A stretch of DNA of 9,363 bases from Alphaproteobacteria bacterium (lineage in GTDB: Bacteria > Pseudomonadota > Alphaproteobacteria > Micropepsales > Micropepsaceae), in contig DMER01000139.1 of the NCBI GenBank assembly GCA_003451645.1, positions 1 to 9,363 on the forward strand, given 5' to 3'. The translations under genes were made by a program, and so were the position numbers. Every line of letters starts with the position of its first letter. The first letter of the stretch is position 1. Shown here piece by piece: positions 1-7,296 of the stretch. The notes below the pieces were generated by a model that saw only the letters and a program-made list of their open reading frames with translations, ran no database searches and had not been told where the DNA came from.

Positions 1-109
1 AGGGGGCCGTCCATACATGTCCCGCTATTGGGGTTTAACCCTGCGGATCATGTCAGCTCGCAATCACTGCTTGGCGCTGGCATCATCCAAGGCTTAGCGA
101 TTCGGTAAT

Positions 110-502
110 ATGGGCCTAGAGCTGGGTCGTTGCTGTGGGGGCATTATCGTGGGGCAACGTTGGATCAGCTTTGGCGTGGGGTTCGCATGCCTTCTCGTGG
201 CCGGTGCGGCGGCACCCACCGCGTCCGGCAATGACCGGCCGCCGCAGTTTCGCTGCCTCGTGCGCGAAGTGGCCGTCAAGGAAGAAACCATTATGGTCAC
301 CTGCCACAACTGGTCGATGAACGGCCTAAGGCGTTTTGCGGCCGACACCAAGCAGCCCTACTCCAGTGTTGTCGCGGCCGAAGCCACCACCGCTCTGCGC
401 GAAAACATTCCAATGCTGATCGCCTATGTGCCCGATCCGGAGATCAACCCCGTTGGTTGCCGCATCAGGGACTGCCGGAAGATTCTGGCCGTTATCAAAT
501 AA
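110..502 (+). CDS. Small probable exported four-cysteine protein, function unknown
   Basis: I do not recognise the family. The frame encodes 130 residues. After a short lead-in there is a basic residue (R17), a hydrophobic stretch at about residues 19-35 rich in Gly, Ala, Val and Leu, then a small-residue region ending in TASG, which looks like a cleavable signal peptide. The predicted mature part is about 90 residues with four cysteines (C49, C65, and C117 and C122 in GCRIRDC), enough for two disulfides in the periplasm. The start is uncertain. ATG at 110 has no visible ribosome binding site. GTG at 149 follows a GGGGG run at 137-141 with 7 bases of spacing, and would put the signal peptide right at the N terminus (MGQRWISFG...), which I find slightly more natural. 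The gene ends 19 bp from the convergent SDHAF4 gene, with no terminator seen between them. It could be lineage-restricted. The coding call rests on the signal-peptide pattern and the cysteine layout, not on homology. Confidence 0.6.
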   Translation: MGLELGRCCGGIIVGQRWISFGVGFACLLVAGAAAPTASGNDRPPQFRCLVREVAVKEETIMVTCHNWSMNGLRRFAADTKQPYSSVVAAEATTALRENIPMLIAYVPDPEINPVGCRIRDCRKILAVIK

Positions 503-521
503 TATTGACAGGCGGCGACAG

Positions 522-761
522 TCAGAAGTCGCTCGCAATGCCCTTATTCTCCCAGTCGCCATATCGGGTGGGTTCTGGACCTTGCCTGCCGCCAAGCTCC
601 TGCGCGGTCTGGGGTGCCTCGCCTTGCGCTGCAGCCAGACGGCGGGCCTCAGCTTCGGCCAAAGCGCGCAGCGCCGCGTCCGGCAACGGCTTGGACCGGC
701 GCGCCCGCTTGATTGGCGCCTTGGGGGTACTTACTTCTTTGTCTGTTGCGCGCGGTGTCAT
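522..761 (-). CDS. SDHAF4-like succinate dehydrogenase assembly factor (DUF1674)
   Basis: This 79-residue protein ends in [19 protein letters not shown] (residues 61-79), the signature C terminus of the DUF1674/SDHAF4 family. The first half is basic, Pro/Ala-rich and probably disordered (residues 1-27). A short Ala/Glu/Arg-rich helix follows (about 28-46), and then the conserved tail. In the characterised eukaryotic members, SDHAF4 binds the flavinylated SdhA subunit and helps it join SdhB during assembly of complex II. The bacterial protein is expected to do the same on the cytoplasmic side, which is inference from the family. The length is normal for bacterial members. The ATG at 761 is the natural start; no strong Shine-Dalgarno sequence precedes it. 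The gene is convergent with the small exported protein gene and divergent from htpX across 59 bp. No sdh genes are in the window, so the assignment rests on the motif alone, but that motif is very distinctive. Confidence 0.9.
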   Translation of the reverse strand: MTPRATDKEVSTPKAPIKRARRSKPLPDAALRALAEAEARRLAAAQGEAPQTAQELGGRQGPEPTRYGDWENKGIASDF

Positions 762-820
762 GCTGCGACCATAGTGGGCCGCCGCCGCCGCGCCAAGGTG
801 CTTTGAGGATCCATATTGCT
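762..820. promoter_or_regulatory. Divergent promoter region between the SDHAF4 gene and htpX
   Basis: The 59 bp between the two divergent starts must hold or border signals for both genes. Facing htpX, a GAGGA at 805-809 is a fair ribosome binding site 11 bases before its ATG. Facing the SDHAF4 gene, the minus strand reads TTGGCG (791-796), then 16 bases, then CTATGG (769-774). This is a weak -35/-10 pair that would start transcription almost at the ATG and give a leaderless or nearly leaderless message. A GCC-repeat tract covers about 778-792. Neither promoter matches a consensus well, so only the location is supported. Confidence 0.25.
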
Positions 821-1759
821 ATGAACACCCTCCGGACCGGCTTGTTGCTCGCTGCCATGACCGGCCTCTTTGTTGGGATTGGCGCCGTGATTGGCGGACC
901 CACCGGCATGGTCATCGCCTTTGGCGTCGCCGTCGCCATGAATGCCTTCGCCTATTGGAACTCGGACAAGGCGGTCTTGTCGATGTATGGCGCGCGACAA
1001 GTCGATGCGCAAAGCGCGCCGGAATTCTATGGCATGGTCGAGGACTTGGCGCGCCGGGCGCAAATGCCGATGCCCAAGGTCTTTATCATCGAACAAGCGC
1101 AGCCTAATGCCTTTGCCACGGGCCGGAACCCTGAGAATGCCGCGGTCGCAGCCACCACAGGCCTCCTGCAGATGCTGACGCGCGAGGAGGTTGCGGGCGT
1201 GATGGCACACGAACTTGCGCACATCAAAAATCGCGACACGCTGACCATGACAATCACAGCGACGATCGCTGGTGCGATCTCCATGCTCGCCAATTTCGCG
1301 ATGTTCTTTGGCTCATCCAATAATGGCGAGAACCGGGGCCCCTTGGGCGTGGTTGGCTCGATCCTGATCATGATCCTGGCGCCCATGGCCGCAATGCTGG
1401 TGCAAATGGCGATCAGCCGGACGCGCGAATACGAGGCCGACAAGCTGGGTGCGGAGATTGTGGGGCAGCCCTTGTGGCTTGCCAGCGCCTTGCAGAAGAT
1501 CGAGCGTGGTGCGCAGCGCATCGTGAACGATCAGGCGGAGCATAATCCGGCCACCGCGCATATGTTCATCATCAACCCCCTGACGGGCCAAGGCATGGAT
1601 AATCTGTTCTCGACCCACCCCAAGACCCAGAACCGCGTCGCGGCATTGCAGTCACAAGCCCAAGACATGGGCGGCAGTACCGGCCCGTCTGACGAGGCGC
1701 AGAGTGGACCCTGGGGACGCGCGAGCCAAAGCCAGAGACAACGGGGTCCGTGGGGTTGA
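821..1759 (+). CDS. htpX: Membrane zinc metalloprotease HtpX (M48 family)
   Basis: HtpX is an inner-membrane protease that degrades misfolded membrane proteins, in E. coli alongside FtsH. This is a 312-residue protein. Two hydrophobic segments at about residues 6-46 form an N-terminal hairpin in the membrane. The zinc motif HELAH is at residues 130-134, and the third-ligand region reads SRTREYEAD with E203 as the expected zinc-binding glutamate. Two more hydrophobic segments lie between these motifs (about 144-162 and 175-196), the usual HtpX topology. The family motif LFSTHP follows near the end. The C terminus (about 283-312) is a Gly/Ser/Pro/Gln-rich, probably disordered tail with GPWG twice, the second at the very end; E. 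coli HtpX (293 residues) is a little shorter. I chose ATG 821 because GAGGA precedes it and the longer frame from 713 overlaps the SDHAF4 gene. Transcription probably ends at the hairpin after the gene. Confidence 0.96.
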   Translation: MNTLRTGLLLAAMTGLFVGIGAVIGGPTGMVIAFGVAVAMNAFAYWNSDKAVLSMYGARQVDAQSAPEFYGMVEDLARRAQMPMPKVFIIEQAQPNAFATGRNPENAAVAATTGLLQMLTREEVAGVMAHELAHIKNRDTLTMTITATIAGAISMLANFAMFFGSSNNGENRGPLGVVGSILIMILAPMAAMLVQMAISRTREYEADKLGAEIVGQPLWLASALQKIERGAQRIVNDQAEHNPATAHMFIINPLTGQGMDNLFSTHPKTQNRVAALQSQAQDMGGSTGPSDEAQSGPWGRASQSQRQRGPWG

Positions 1760-1790
1760 AGCCCTTCCCACCTAAGAACCGGACTCCACA

Positions 1791-1820
1791 GCGCCCGCGC
1801 ACCAGCGGGCGCATTTTGTT
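1791..1820 (+). terminator. Intrinsic terminator after htpX
   Basis: GCGCCCGC at 1791-1798 and GCGGGCGC at 1805-1812 form a perfect 8-bp all-G/C stem around a 6-base loop, followed at once by ATTTTGTTT (1813-1820 and one base on). This is the form of a rho-independent terminator, and it begins 31 bases after the htpX stop codon. It lies inside the longest rsmB frame but upstream of the rsmB start I prefer (1864). If it works, htpX is largely separated from rsmB in transcription. Confidence 0.7.
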
Positions 1821-1853
1821 TGACGATGGGACTGTGCAGGCGGCGCCTACGCC

Positions 1854-1857
1854 GGAG
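1854..1857 (+). promoter_or_regulatory. Ribosome binding site deciding the rsmB start
   Basis: GGAG at 1854-1857 stands 6 bases before the in-frame GTG at 1864, which is ideal spacing. The competing GTG at 1750, inside the end of htpX, has only ACGGGG nearby and no clear Shine-Dalgarno sequence. A TTGADG-like -35 element, TTGACG, occurs at 1820-1825, but I see no good -10 partner at normal spacing, so I do not call a promoter. Confidence 0.5.
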
Positions 1858-1863
1858 CGCCCC

Positions 1864-3183
1864 GTGCGCGGACCGGACGAGCAAGGCCTGCCGCCCCGGC
1901 GTGCGGCCCTTGCCATCCTTGATGCGGTGTTGCGGCGCGGGCAATCGATGAGCGATGCTTTAGACGCCATGCCAAGCGATCTGGCACAGTCCGATGCAGC
2001 TTTTGCGCGCGCTATCGCAGCAGGGGGCTTGCGGCGGCTCAATCAGATCGATGCCGTGTTGAAGCTTTATCTGACCAAGCCATTGCCTGCCGGGTCCGGC
2101 CCTGCACCGCTTATCCTGCATGCAGCGGCCACTGAAATCCTGGTGCTGGGCGCCGCACCCCATGCGGCTGTCGATTGCGCCAATAAGCTCGCCGCACAGG
2201 ACCGCGATGCGCGCCATTTTCGCGGGCTTATCAACGCCATCTTACGAAAGGTCACCACAGAGGGGCGCCACGCTTATGGCGCGCTCGATGCGGCGCTGGT
2301 CAATACACCGCCATGGGCATGGGAGGATTGGTCGGCCGCATATGGTTCCGACGCTGCCCGCGCGATTGCCGAGGCGCATCTGGTGGAAGCGCCGCTCGAC
2401 TTTTCCTTGAAGGACGCAAGCCAAAGCGCGCACTGGGCAGTGCAGTTGCAGGCGGAGATCCTGCCCACAGGGAGTTTGCGGCGGCCTGCCGGGGGACGCA
2501 TCACGGCATTGCCTGGCTTTGCAGAGGGTGCTTGGTGGGTGCAGGACGCCGCCGCCGCCCTGCCTGTGCGGCTGCTGGGCGATGTGAAGGGGCAGTTCGT
2601 GCTCGATCTGTGTGCCGCCCCAGGGGGCAAGACCGCGCAATTGTGTGCCGCAGGTGCGCGGGTGATGGCGGTTGATCGCTCGCCCGAGCGGTTGGCACTT
2701 GTGCAAGAGAATTTGAAGCGGCTGAGTCTAACCGCGTCAGTCGTGGCGGCCGACGTTACCGAATGGCGGCCCGAGGCCCTAGCTGATGCCGTCTTGCTCG
2801 ATGCACCTTGCACTGCGACAGGGACCATCCGAAGACATCCGGACCTGCTGATCAACAAGGCACGTGGGGATGTCATGCGCTTGGCGGAGGATCAGGTGCG
2901 TCTCTTGGGCGCCGCCCTTGCTATGGTGAAGCCAGGCGGGACGCTGGTTTATGCTGTGTGCTCCCTTCAGCCGGAAGAAGGGCCAGAGGTGGTTCAAGCC
3001 GTGTTGAACGCACCGCCTGCGGGGATAAGGGTTCAGCGCCTGTCAGCAGGCTCGGAGATGGTGGGTGGACAGAGCCTCTTTCTCGACGCCCTGGGCGATC
3101 TACGGACCTTGCCAAGCCATTGGGCCGAACGCGGCGGAGTTGATGGCTTTTACGCTGCCCGCCTGCAGCGCTTGCCCGATTGA
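1864..3183 (+). CDS. rsmB: 16S rRNA (cytosine-967-C5)-methyltransferase RsmB
   Basis: RsmB (Sun/Fmu) transfers a methyl group from S-adenosylmethionine to C967 of 16S rRNA. From the GTG at 1864 the protein has 439 residues, close to the 429 of E. coli. An N-terminal NusB-like helical domain (about residues 10-130) begins with PPRRAALAILDAVL. The Rossmann methyltransferase domain has the SAM loop LDLCAAPGGKT (residues 247-257), the acidic motif AVDRS, motif IV DAPCTATGT with C316, and motif VI VYAVCSLQPEEG with C366, the expected nucleophile. The 50-residue gap between the two cysteines matches what I recall for the E. coli enzyme. The frame stays open to a GTG at 1750 that overlaps htpX by 10 bases, which would add 38 low-complexity residues. 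I prefer 1864 because it has a GGAG site, gives normal length and lies after a terminator hairpin. The rpe gene follows after 24 bp, so the two are probably cotranscribed. Confidence 0.95.
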   Translation: MRGPDEQGLPPRRAALAILDAVLRRGQSMSDALDAMPSDLAQSDAAFARAIAAGGLRRLNQIDAVLKLYLTKPLPAGSGPAPLILHAAATEILVLGAAPHAAVDCANKLAAQDRDARHFRGLINAILRKVTTEGRHAYGALDAALVNTPPWAWEDWSAAYGSDAARAIAEAHLVEAPLDFSLKDASQSAHWAVQLQAEILPTGSLRRPAGGRITALPGFAEGAWWVQDAAAALPVRLLGDVKGQFVLDLCAAPGGKTAQLCAAGARVMAVDRSPERLALVQENLKRLSLTASVVAADVTEWRPEALADAVLLDAPCTATGTIRRHPDLLINKARGDVMRLAEDQVRLLGAALAMVKPGGTLVYAVCSLQPEEGPEVVQAVLNAPPAGIRVQRLSAGSEMVGGQSLFLDALGDLRTLPSHWAERGGVDGFYAARLQRLPD

Positions 3184-3207
3184 GCGAACAGGTCTAGACC
3201 TTGCGCC

Positions 3208-3888
3208 ATGGTTAAGCCGCCCGTGCTGATTGCACCTTCGATCCTGTCCGCAGATTTTGCTATGCTGGGCCAGGAGGTTGCCGATATGGCCCACGCAGGG
3301 GCCGATTGGATCCATGTCGATGTTATGGATGGGCACTTTGTTCCCAATCTGACCATTGGCCCGCTCGTCGTCAAAGCGCTGCGGCCGCGCACTGCCCTGC
3401 CCCTCGATGTGCATCTGATGATCGCACCGGTTGACCCTTACATCCCGGCTTTCGCGGAGGCGGGTGCGGATATCATCACTGTGCATCCAGAGGCGGGCCC
3501 GCATCTACACCGCACCCTTGGATTGATCCGAAGCCTTGGCAAAAAGGCGGGGATCGCGATTAACCCAGGCACGCCAGTGAGCGCCGTGGCGCCCGTGCTG
3601 GATGCACTCGATCTGATCTTGGTCATGTCTGTCAATCCAGGGTTTGGCGGCCAGAGCTTCATCCCAAGCGCCTTGCACAAGATCGCCGAGTTCCGGCGCA
3701 TGATCGAGCAAAGCGGGCACGCGATCACACTGGAGGTGGATGGCGGGATCAACAGCACCAATGCGCGCTCCGTAATAGACGCGGGTGCGGTGGCCCTCGT
3801 TGCCGGAACAGCGGCCTTTCAAGGGGGCCCCAGCCATTATGCGCGCAATATCGCGGGCTTGCGCGGAGCCACGGCATCGGCGTCATGA
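3208..3888 (+). CDS. rpe: Ribulose-phosphate 3-epimerase
   Basis: Rpe interconverts D-ribulose 5-phosphate and D-xylulose 5-phosphate in the cytoplasm, in the non-oxidative pentose phosphate pathway and also in the Calvin cycle where one is present. The 226-residue length is typical. The TIM-barrel family signatures are all present: IAPSILSADF at residues 8-17; HVDVMDGHFVPN at 36-47 with metal and catalytic residues H36 and D38; DVHLM with H69; the phosphate-contacting loop MSVNPGFGGQ; and LEVDGGI with D178, the second catalytic aspartate. No key residue is missing. The ATG at 3208 fits the family N terminus, though its ribosome binding site is weak. It lies 24 bp after rsmB, and its stop overlaps the next start as ATGA, so it sits inside an operon. 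No Calvin-cycle gene is nearby, so a general pentose phosphate role is the simplest reading. Confidence 0.97.
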   Translation: MVKPPVLIAPSILSADFAMLGQEVADMAHAGADWIHVDVMDGHFVPNLTIGPLVVKALRPRTALPLDVHLMIAPVDPYIPAFAEAGADIITVHPEAGPHLHRTLGLIRSLGKKAGIAINPGTPVSAVAPVLDALDLILVMSVNPGFGGQSFIPSALHKIAEFRRMIEQSGHAITLEVDGGINSTNARSVIDAGAVALVAGTAAFQGGPSHYARNIAGLRGATASAS

Positions 3889-5576
3889 GCGTGTGGCATT
3901 TGACGCAACGCTTTGGTGCGGCCGTCGCCACGCGCGGGCGGCGGGCGCTTAGTGAGCAGATCTTAGGGCTCGATCTCCTGCGGCAGACGTTTGGTGAGCC
4001 CGTTCCCCATGGCCTTTTGGTGCAACCGCGCAGCCTGCACCGCGCAAGTGTGCGCCTGGGCATGGCGATCCTGGATGGCCTATGGATTTTACCAGGCGGG
4101 CGGGTCAATGCGCATGAGCCGTCACCTTTTTTTGCCGAACCGCCCAATGAGCTTTGGGCCGAGTCCGCCCACGGCTTTGCCTGGCTGGCCCATCTGGAAG
4201 CGGTGGGGTCGCAGGAAGCCGAGCATCGCGCCCGAACCGCGGCGGCGCATTGGTTGCGCGCCTTTTCCAATTATGATGCGGTTGGCTGGCGGCCACATGT
4301 GATGGGGCGGCGGCTCCTCTCATGGTTGACCTATGGGCGGTTCATCACGGCGCATGCGGAACCCGCTTTCGCAACCCAGTTCATGGTGTCCCTGGTGCGG
4401 CAGGCTCAGCACTTGGCCCGCAGTGCCGCGAGCGCGCCTGAGGGCTTGCCTCGTCTGACCGCGGCGGCGGCGGTGACGATGTCAGGGTTATGTTTGCCCG
4501 GAGGCGAGCGCCGCATTACGGCGGGCGCTCATGCCATGGCCGCTGAACTCGATCGCCAGATCCTGCCCGATGGTGCCCATATCAGCCGCAGTCCTGAGCA
4601 GCTGGCGGTAGCCATGGCAGACACGCTGATGGTGGCGGGCGCATTCCGGACTCGCGACATCGCGTTGCCCTTTGCCATACGCCGCGCGCTGGACCGGATG
4701 GCGCCCGCGATCCGGTTCTTTTGCCATGGCGATGGGCGGTTCGCGCTGTTCAACGGCGGAACAGAGGGGCCGGAGGCATGGGCTGCCCAGCTGCTTGCCA
4801 ATGACGACGCGCATGGCGCGCCGCTCGGCCATGCAAGCCATGTGGGCTTTCAGCGCCTGAGCGCTGGCGATTGCCTAGTCTTGTGCGACACAGGGCTCCC
4901 TCCACCACCGGCCTGCAGCGCCTTTGCGCATGCGGGTACGCTGAGTTTCGAGTTCTCCTATGGGGTGGAGCGGATCATCGTCAATTGCGGCGCAGTCCCG
5001 TTACGCGATGGCGCATGGCAGCATGCCTGCCGGGCCACGGCCGCGCACTCGACGGTCACCGTCAATGATCACTCCAGCGCGCAGTTCTTGACCCAAGGAA
5101 TGGCGCAACGGGTCCTTGGCGCACAACTGCTACCTGGACCAACAGAGGTCCCTTGCCGCCGCATAGACGATGAGGATGGCACGACGATCGCGGCCTCGCA
5201 TGACGGCTATGTTCAAGGGTTCGGTCTCAAGCATCATCGCAGCCTGTTCCTCGCCGCAGCAGGCAACGAGGTGCGCGGGCAGGATGTCATCAGCACGCGC
5301 GCAAGGCCTCTTGGTTCTGCCGCCGTTCCTTTCTGTGCGCGGTTTCATCTGCACCCAGACGTATCCGTGTCGGCGGAGGACAGCGGCTATCGCTTGCGGT
5401 TGGCCAGTGGCGATGCTTGGCACTTTAGCGCCGAAGGTGGCACACCGGCACTTGGCGAGAGTATCTACGCTGGCGATGGGGAGACCTTGCGGCCCACACA
5501 GCAGATCGAACTGCACAGTGCGGTTGAGTCCGGCGCTGAGGCGCTGCTGCAATGGGTCTTGCGGCGCGTGGCCTAG
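3885..5576 (+). CDS. Heparinase II/III family protein
   Basis: This 563-residue protein resembles the heparinase II/III-like proteins of alphaproteobacteria often found beside purH. The N-terminal half (about residues 1-300) should form the helical toroid and contains SNYDAVGWRPHVMGRR and QILPDGAHISRSP (D229, H232, R235). The C-terminal half should be the beta-sandwich lyase domain, with GFQRLSAGD, AHAGTLSFEFSYG (H349), the RATAAHSTVTVND block with H388 as the best candidate for the conserved active-site histidine, and CARFHLHPDV near the end. Known relatives split acidic polysaccharides by beta-elimination; the substrate here cannot be told. I see no signal peptide, lipobox or membrane segment, which is odd for a polysaccharide lyase and suggests a cytoplasmic role or export by another route. 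Its ATG overlaps the rpe stop (ATGA) with no Shine-Dalgarno sequence of its own, so translation is probably coupled to rpe. The family call is firm; the activity is not. Confidence 0.9.
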   Translation: MSVWHLTQRFGAAVATRGRRALSEQILGLDLLRQTFGEPVPHGLLVQPRSLHRASVRLGMAILDGLWILPGGRVNAHEPSPFFAEPPNELWAESAHGFAWLAHLEAVGSQEAEHRARTAAAHWLRAFSNYDAVGWRPHVMGRRLLSWLTYGRFITAHAEPAFATQFMVSLVRQAQHLARSAASAPEGLPRLTAAAAVTMSGLCLPGGERRITAGAHAMAAELDRQILPDGAHISRSPEQLAVAMADTLMVAGAFRTRDIALPFAIRRALDRMAPAIRFFCHGDGRFALFNGGTEGPEAWAAQLLANDDAHGAPLGHASHVGFQRLSAGDCLVLCDTGLPPPPACSAFAHAGTLSFEFSYGVERIIVNCGAVPLRDGAWQHACRATAAHSTVTVNDHSSAQFLTQGMAQRVLGAQLLPGPTEVPCRRIDDEDGTTIAASHDGYVQGFGLKHHRSLFLAAAGNEVRGQDVISTRARPLGSAAVPFCARFHLHPDVSVSAEDSGYRLRLASGDAWHFSAEGGTPALGESIYAGDGETLRPTQQIELHSAVESGAEALLQWVLRRVA

Positions 5577-5654
5577 GTCTGCGTGTTTTCATGCGCTTGC
5601 GCCCATGCTAACGCTGCACCGTAGTTCCCGTATCCCCTCAGGCTAGAGACATTC

Positions 5655-7259
5655 ATGAGCTCTCCCACTTTGCGCCCGATCAAACGCGCGTTGATTTCCG
5701 TTTTCGATAAGTCCGGCCTTGAGGCCTTGGCCCAAGCGCTGATGCGGCATGGCATTGAGGTGATCTCGACAGGCGGGACTGCCAAGGCGCTCAAAGAAAT
5801 GGGTGTTGCCGTAACCGATGTGGCGCAGGTCACGGGGTTCCCTGAGATCATGGACGGGCGGGTCAAGACGCTGCATCCTAAGATCCACGGCGGTCTTCTG
5901 GCGATGCGCGACAAGCCCGCTCATCTCGACGCCATGCAAACGCATGGCATCGCAGGCATCGATCTTTTGGTCTGCAATCTCTATCCGTTCGAAGAGACCA
6001 TGGCGCGTGGTGCGGCCTTTGACGAGATTGTGGAGACGATCGACATTGGGGGGCCCGCGATGATCCGCGCCGCCTCCAAGAACCATGAGCATGTGTGCGT
6101 GCTGGTGCAGCCGCAGGACTATGATGATCTGATCGCGGAACTGGATGCGCACCAAGGTCATGTAGGTGGCACCTTGCGGCGAAAGCTTGCAGCGACAGCC
6201 TTTGCGCGCACGGCCGCCTATGACACGCTGATCGCACAGTGGCTAGAGAGTGGCGCTGGTGCTGACAACGCACGCGCGCCGCAACGGCTTAGCGTCACGG
6301 GCACGCTCAAGCAGAGCCTGCGCTATGGGGAGAATCCGCACCAAAGTGCAGCGTTCTATGTGACGCATGACCGGCGCTATGGCGTTGCCACGGCCGAGCA
6401 GCTGTGCGGCAAGGAGCTGTCTTACAACAATATCAATGACACGGATGCGGCCTATGAACTCGTTGCGGAGTTCAATCCGGATACGCATGCAGCCGTTGCC
6501 ATCATCAAGCACGCAAATCCCTGCGGCGTGGCGCTCGCGGATAACCTGGCCGATGCATACCGGCTGGCCTTGCGGTGCGATCCTGTCTCGGCCTTTGGCG
6601 GTATCGTTGCAGTCAACCGGCCGCTCGATGGTGCCGCGGCAGCGGAAATTGCGAAGATTTTCACCGAGGTTGTGATTGCCCCGGATGCGGACGACGAAGC
6701 GCGGGCAATCATGGCGCAGAAGAAAAACCTTCGTCTGCTGATTGCCGGTGGCCTGCCTAATCCGCAAGAGCCAGGCATGACACTGCGCACGGTCGCGGGC
6801 GGTTTCCTGGTGCAGACACGGGATAGCGGCCGGGTTTCCGGCGAACACATGCGCTGTGTGACCAAGCGCCAGCCCACGGCCCAGGAAATGGCCGACTTGG
6901 CCTTTGCCTTCATGGTGTGCAAGCACGTCAAGTCCAACGCCATTGTCTATGCCAAGGACCTGGCCACTGCGGGCATTGGGGCGGGTCAAATGAACAGGCG
7001 GGATTCGTCGCGGATCGCGGCGTTGCGCGCCGCAGAAGCCGCAGAGCAGGCGGGGCTTGCACACTCGCTCGCGCATGGATCGGTGGTGGCGTCCGACGCG
7101 TTCTTTCCGTTTGCGGATGGATTGATCGCCGCAGCCGAGGCAGGCGCCACGGCCGTCATTCAGCCGGGCGGCTCAATCCGCGATGAGGAGGTTATCGCGG
7201 CAGCGGACGAACGCGGCCTCGCCATGATCTTCACCGGCATGCGGCACTTCCGGCACTAG
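5655..7259 (+). CDS. purH: Bifunctional AICAR formyltransferase / IMP cyclohydrolase PurH
   Basis: PurH carries out the last two steps of de novo purine synthesis: it formylates AICAR using 10-formyl-tetrahydrofolate, then closes the ring to give IMP. The 534-residue length agrees with E. coli (529). The N-terminal MGS-like cyclohydrolase domain shows [20 protein letters not shown] and [13 protein letters not shown] (KTLHPK at 71-76). The transformylase domain shows [29 protein letters not shown] with catalytic K285 and H286, [33 protein letters not shown] and the closing [11 protein letters not shown]. Nothing is missing. The ATG at 5655 gives the normal family start; the ribosome binding site is weak. 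The 78 bp before it has no gene and no terminator; GCTAAC at 5607-5612 is a possible -10-like element without a good -35. The gene may be read through from the rpe operon or have its own promoter. Its TAG stop is part of the following hairpin. Confidence 0.98.
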   Translation: MSSPTLRPIKRALISVFDKSGLEALAQALMRHGIEVISTGGTAKALKEMGVAVTDVAQVTGFPEIMDGRVKTLHPKIHGGLLAMRDKPAHLDAMQTHGIAGIDLLVCNLYPFEETMARGAAFDEIVETIDIGGPAMIRAASKNHEHVCVLVQPQDYDDLIAELDAHQGHVGGTLRRKLAATAFARTAAYDTLIAQWLESGAGADNARAPQRLSVTGTLKQSLRYGENPHQSAAFYVTHDRRYGVATAEQLCGKELSYNNINDTDAAYELVAEFNPDTHAAVAIIKHANPCGVALADNLADAYRLALRCDPVSAFGGIVAVNRPLDGAAAAEIAKIFTEVVIAPDADDEARAIMAQKKNLRLLIAGGLPNPQEPGMTLRTVAGGFLVQTRDSGRVSGEHMRCVTKRQPTAQEMADLAFAFMVCKHVKSNAIVYAKDLATAGIGAGQMNRRDSSRIAALRAAEAAEQAGLAHSLAHGSVVASDAFFPFADGLIAAAEAGATAVIQPGGSIRDEEVIAAADERGLAMIFTGMRHFRH

Positions 7260-7296
7260 AGCGGGATGAGTTTCTCCCAATCGTCATCCCGCTCTA
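7257..7296 (+). terminator. Perfect 13-bp hairpin at the purH stop codon, probable terminator
   Basis: TAGAGCGGGATGA (7257-7269) and TCATCCCGCTCTA (7284-7296) are perfect reverse complements around a 14-base loop. The left arm begins with the purH stop codon itself. A TTTTT run follows at 7305-7309, eight bases after the stem, so it may end purH transcription, though the U-tract is further from the stem than is ideal. No matching T-run follows the stem on the minus strand. It is also the first half of the larger two-hairpin repeat. Confidence 0.6.

Noticed and set aside
31..41. Palindrome GGGTTTAACCC
   Set aside because: Five paired bases around one centre base are too short to call an operator, and no second copy or clear promoter is next to it.
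1..108. Frame 1 is open from the left edge to a TAA at 106-108, so a gene tail could enter the window
   Set aside because: Thirty-five stop-free codons are not unusual at this GC content. Frame 2 is also open to a TAG at 95-97, and neither translation is recognisable.
426..806. A 126-codon plus-strand frame spanning the SDHAF4 gene
   Set aside because: It overlaps the end of the exported-protein gene and all of the SDHAF4 gene, whose C-terminal signature on the minus strand is unmistakable.
713..820. Longer htpX start at ATG 713
   Set aside because: It would add 36 residues antisense to the start of the SDHAF4 gene and has no ribosome binding site; ATG 821 gives the normal HtpX N terminus.
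1820..1825. TTGACG, a good -35 match, ahead of rsmB
   Set aside because: No acceptable -10 lies 16-18 bases on. The nearest candidate, GCCTAC at 1845-1850, is badly spaced and would conflict with the GGAG ribosome binding site.
5577..5654. Possible promoter or regulatory leader before purH
   Set aside because: GCTAAC at 5607-5612 resembles an alphaproteobacterial -10, but no matching -35 is present and no riboswitch-like or terminator structure is visible.
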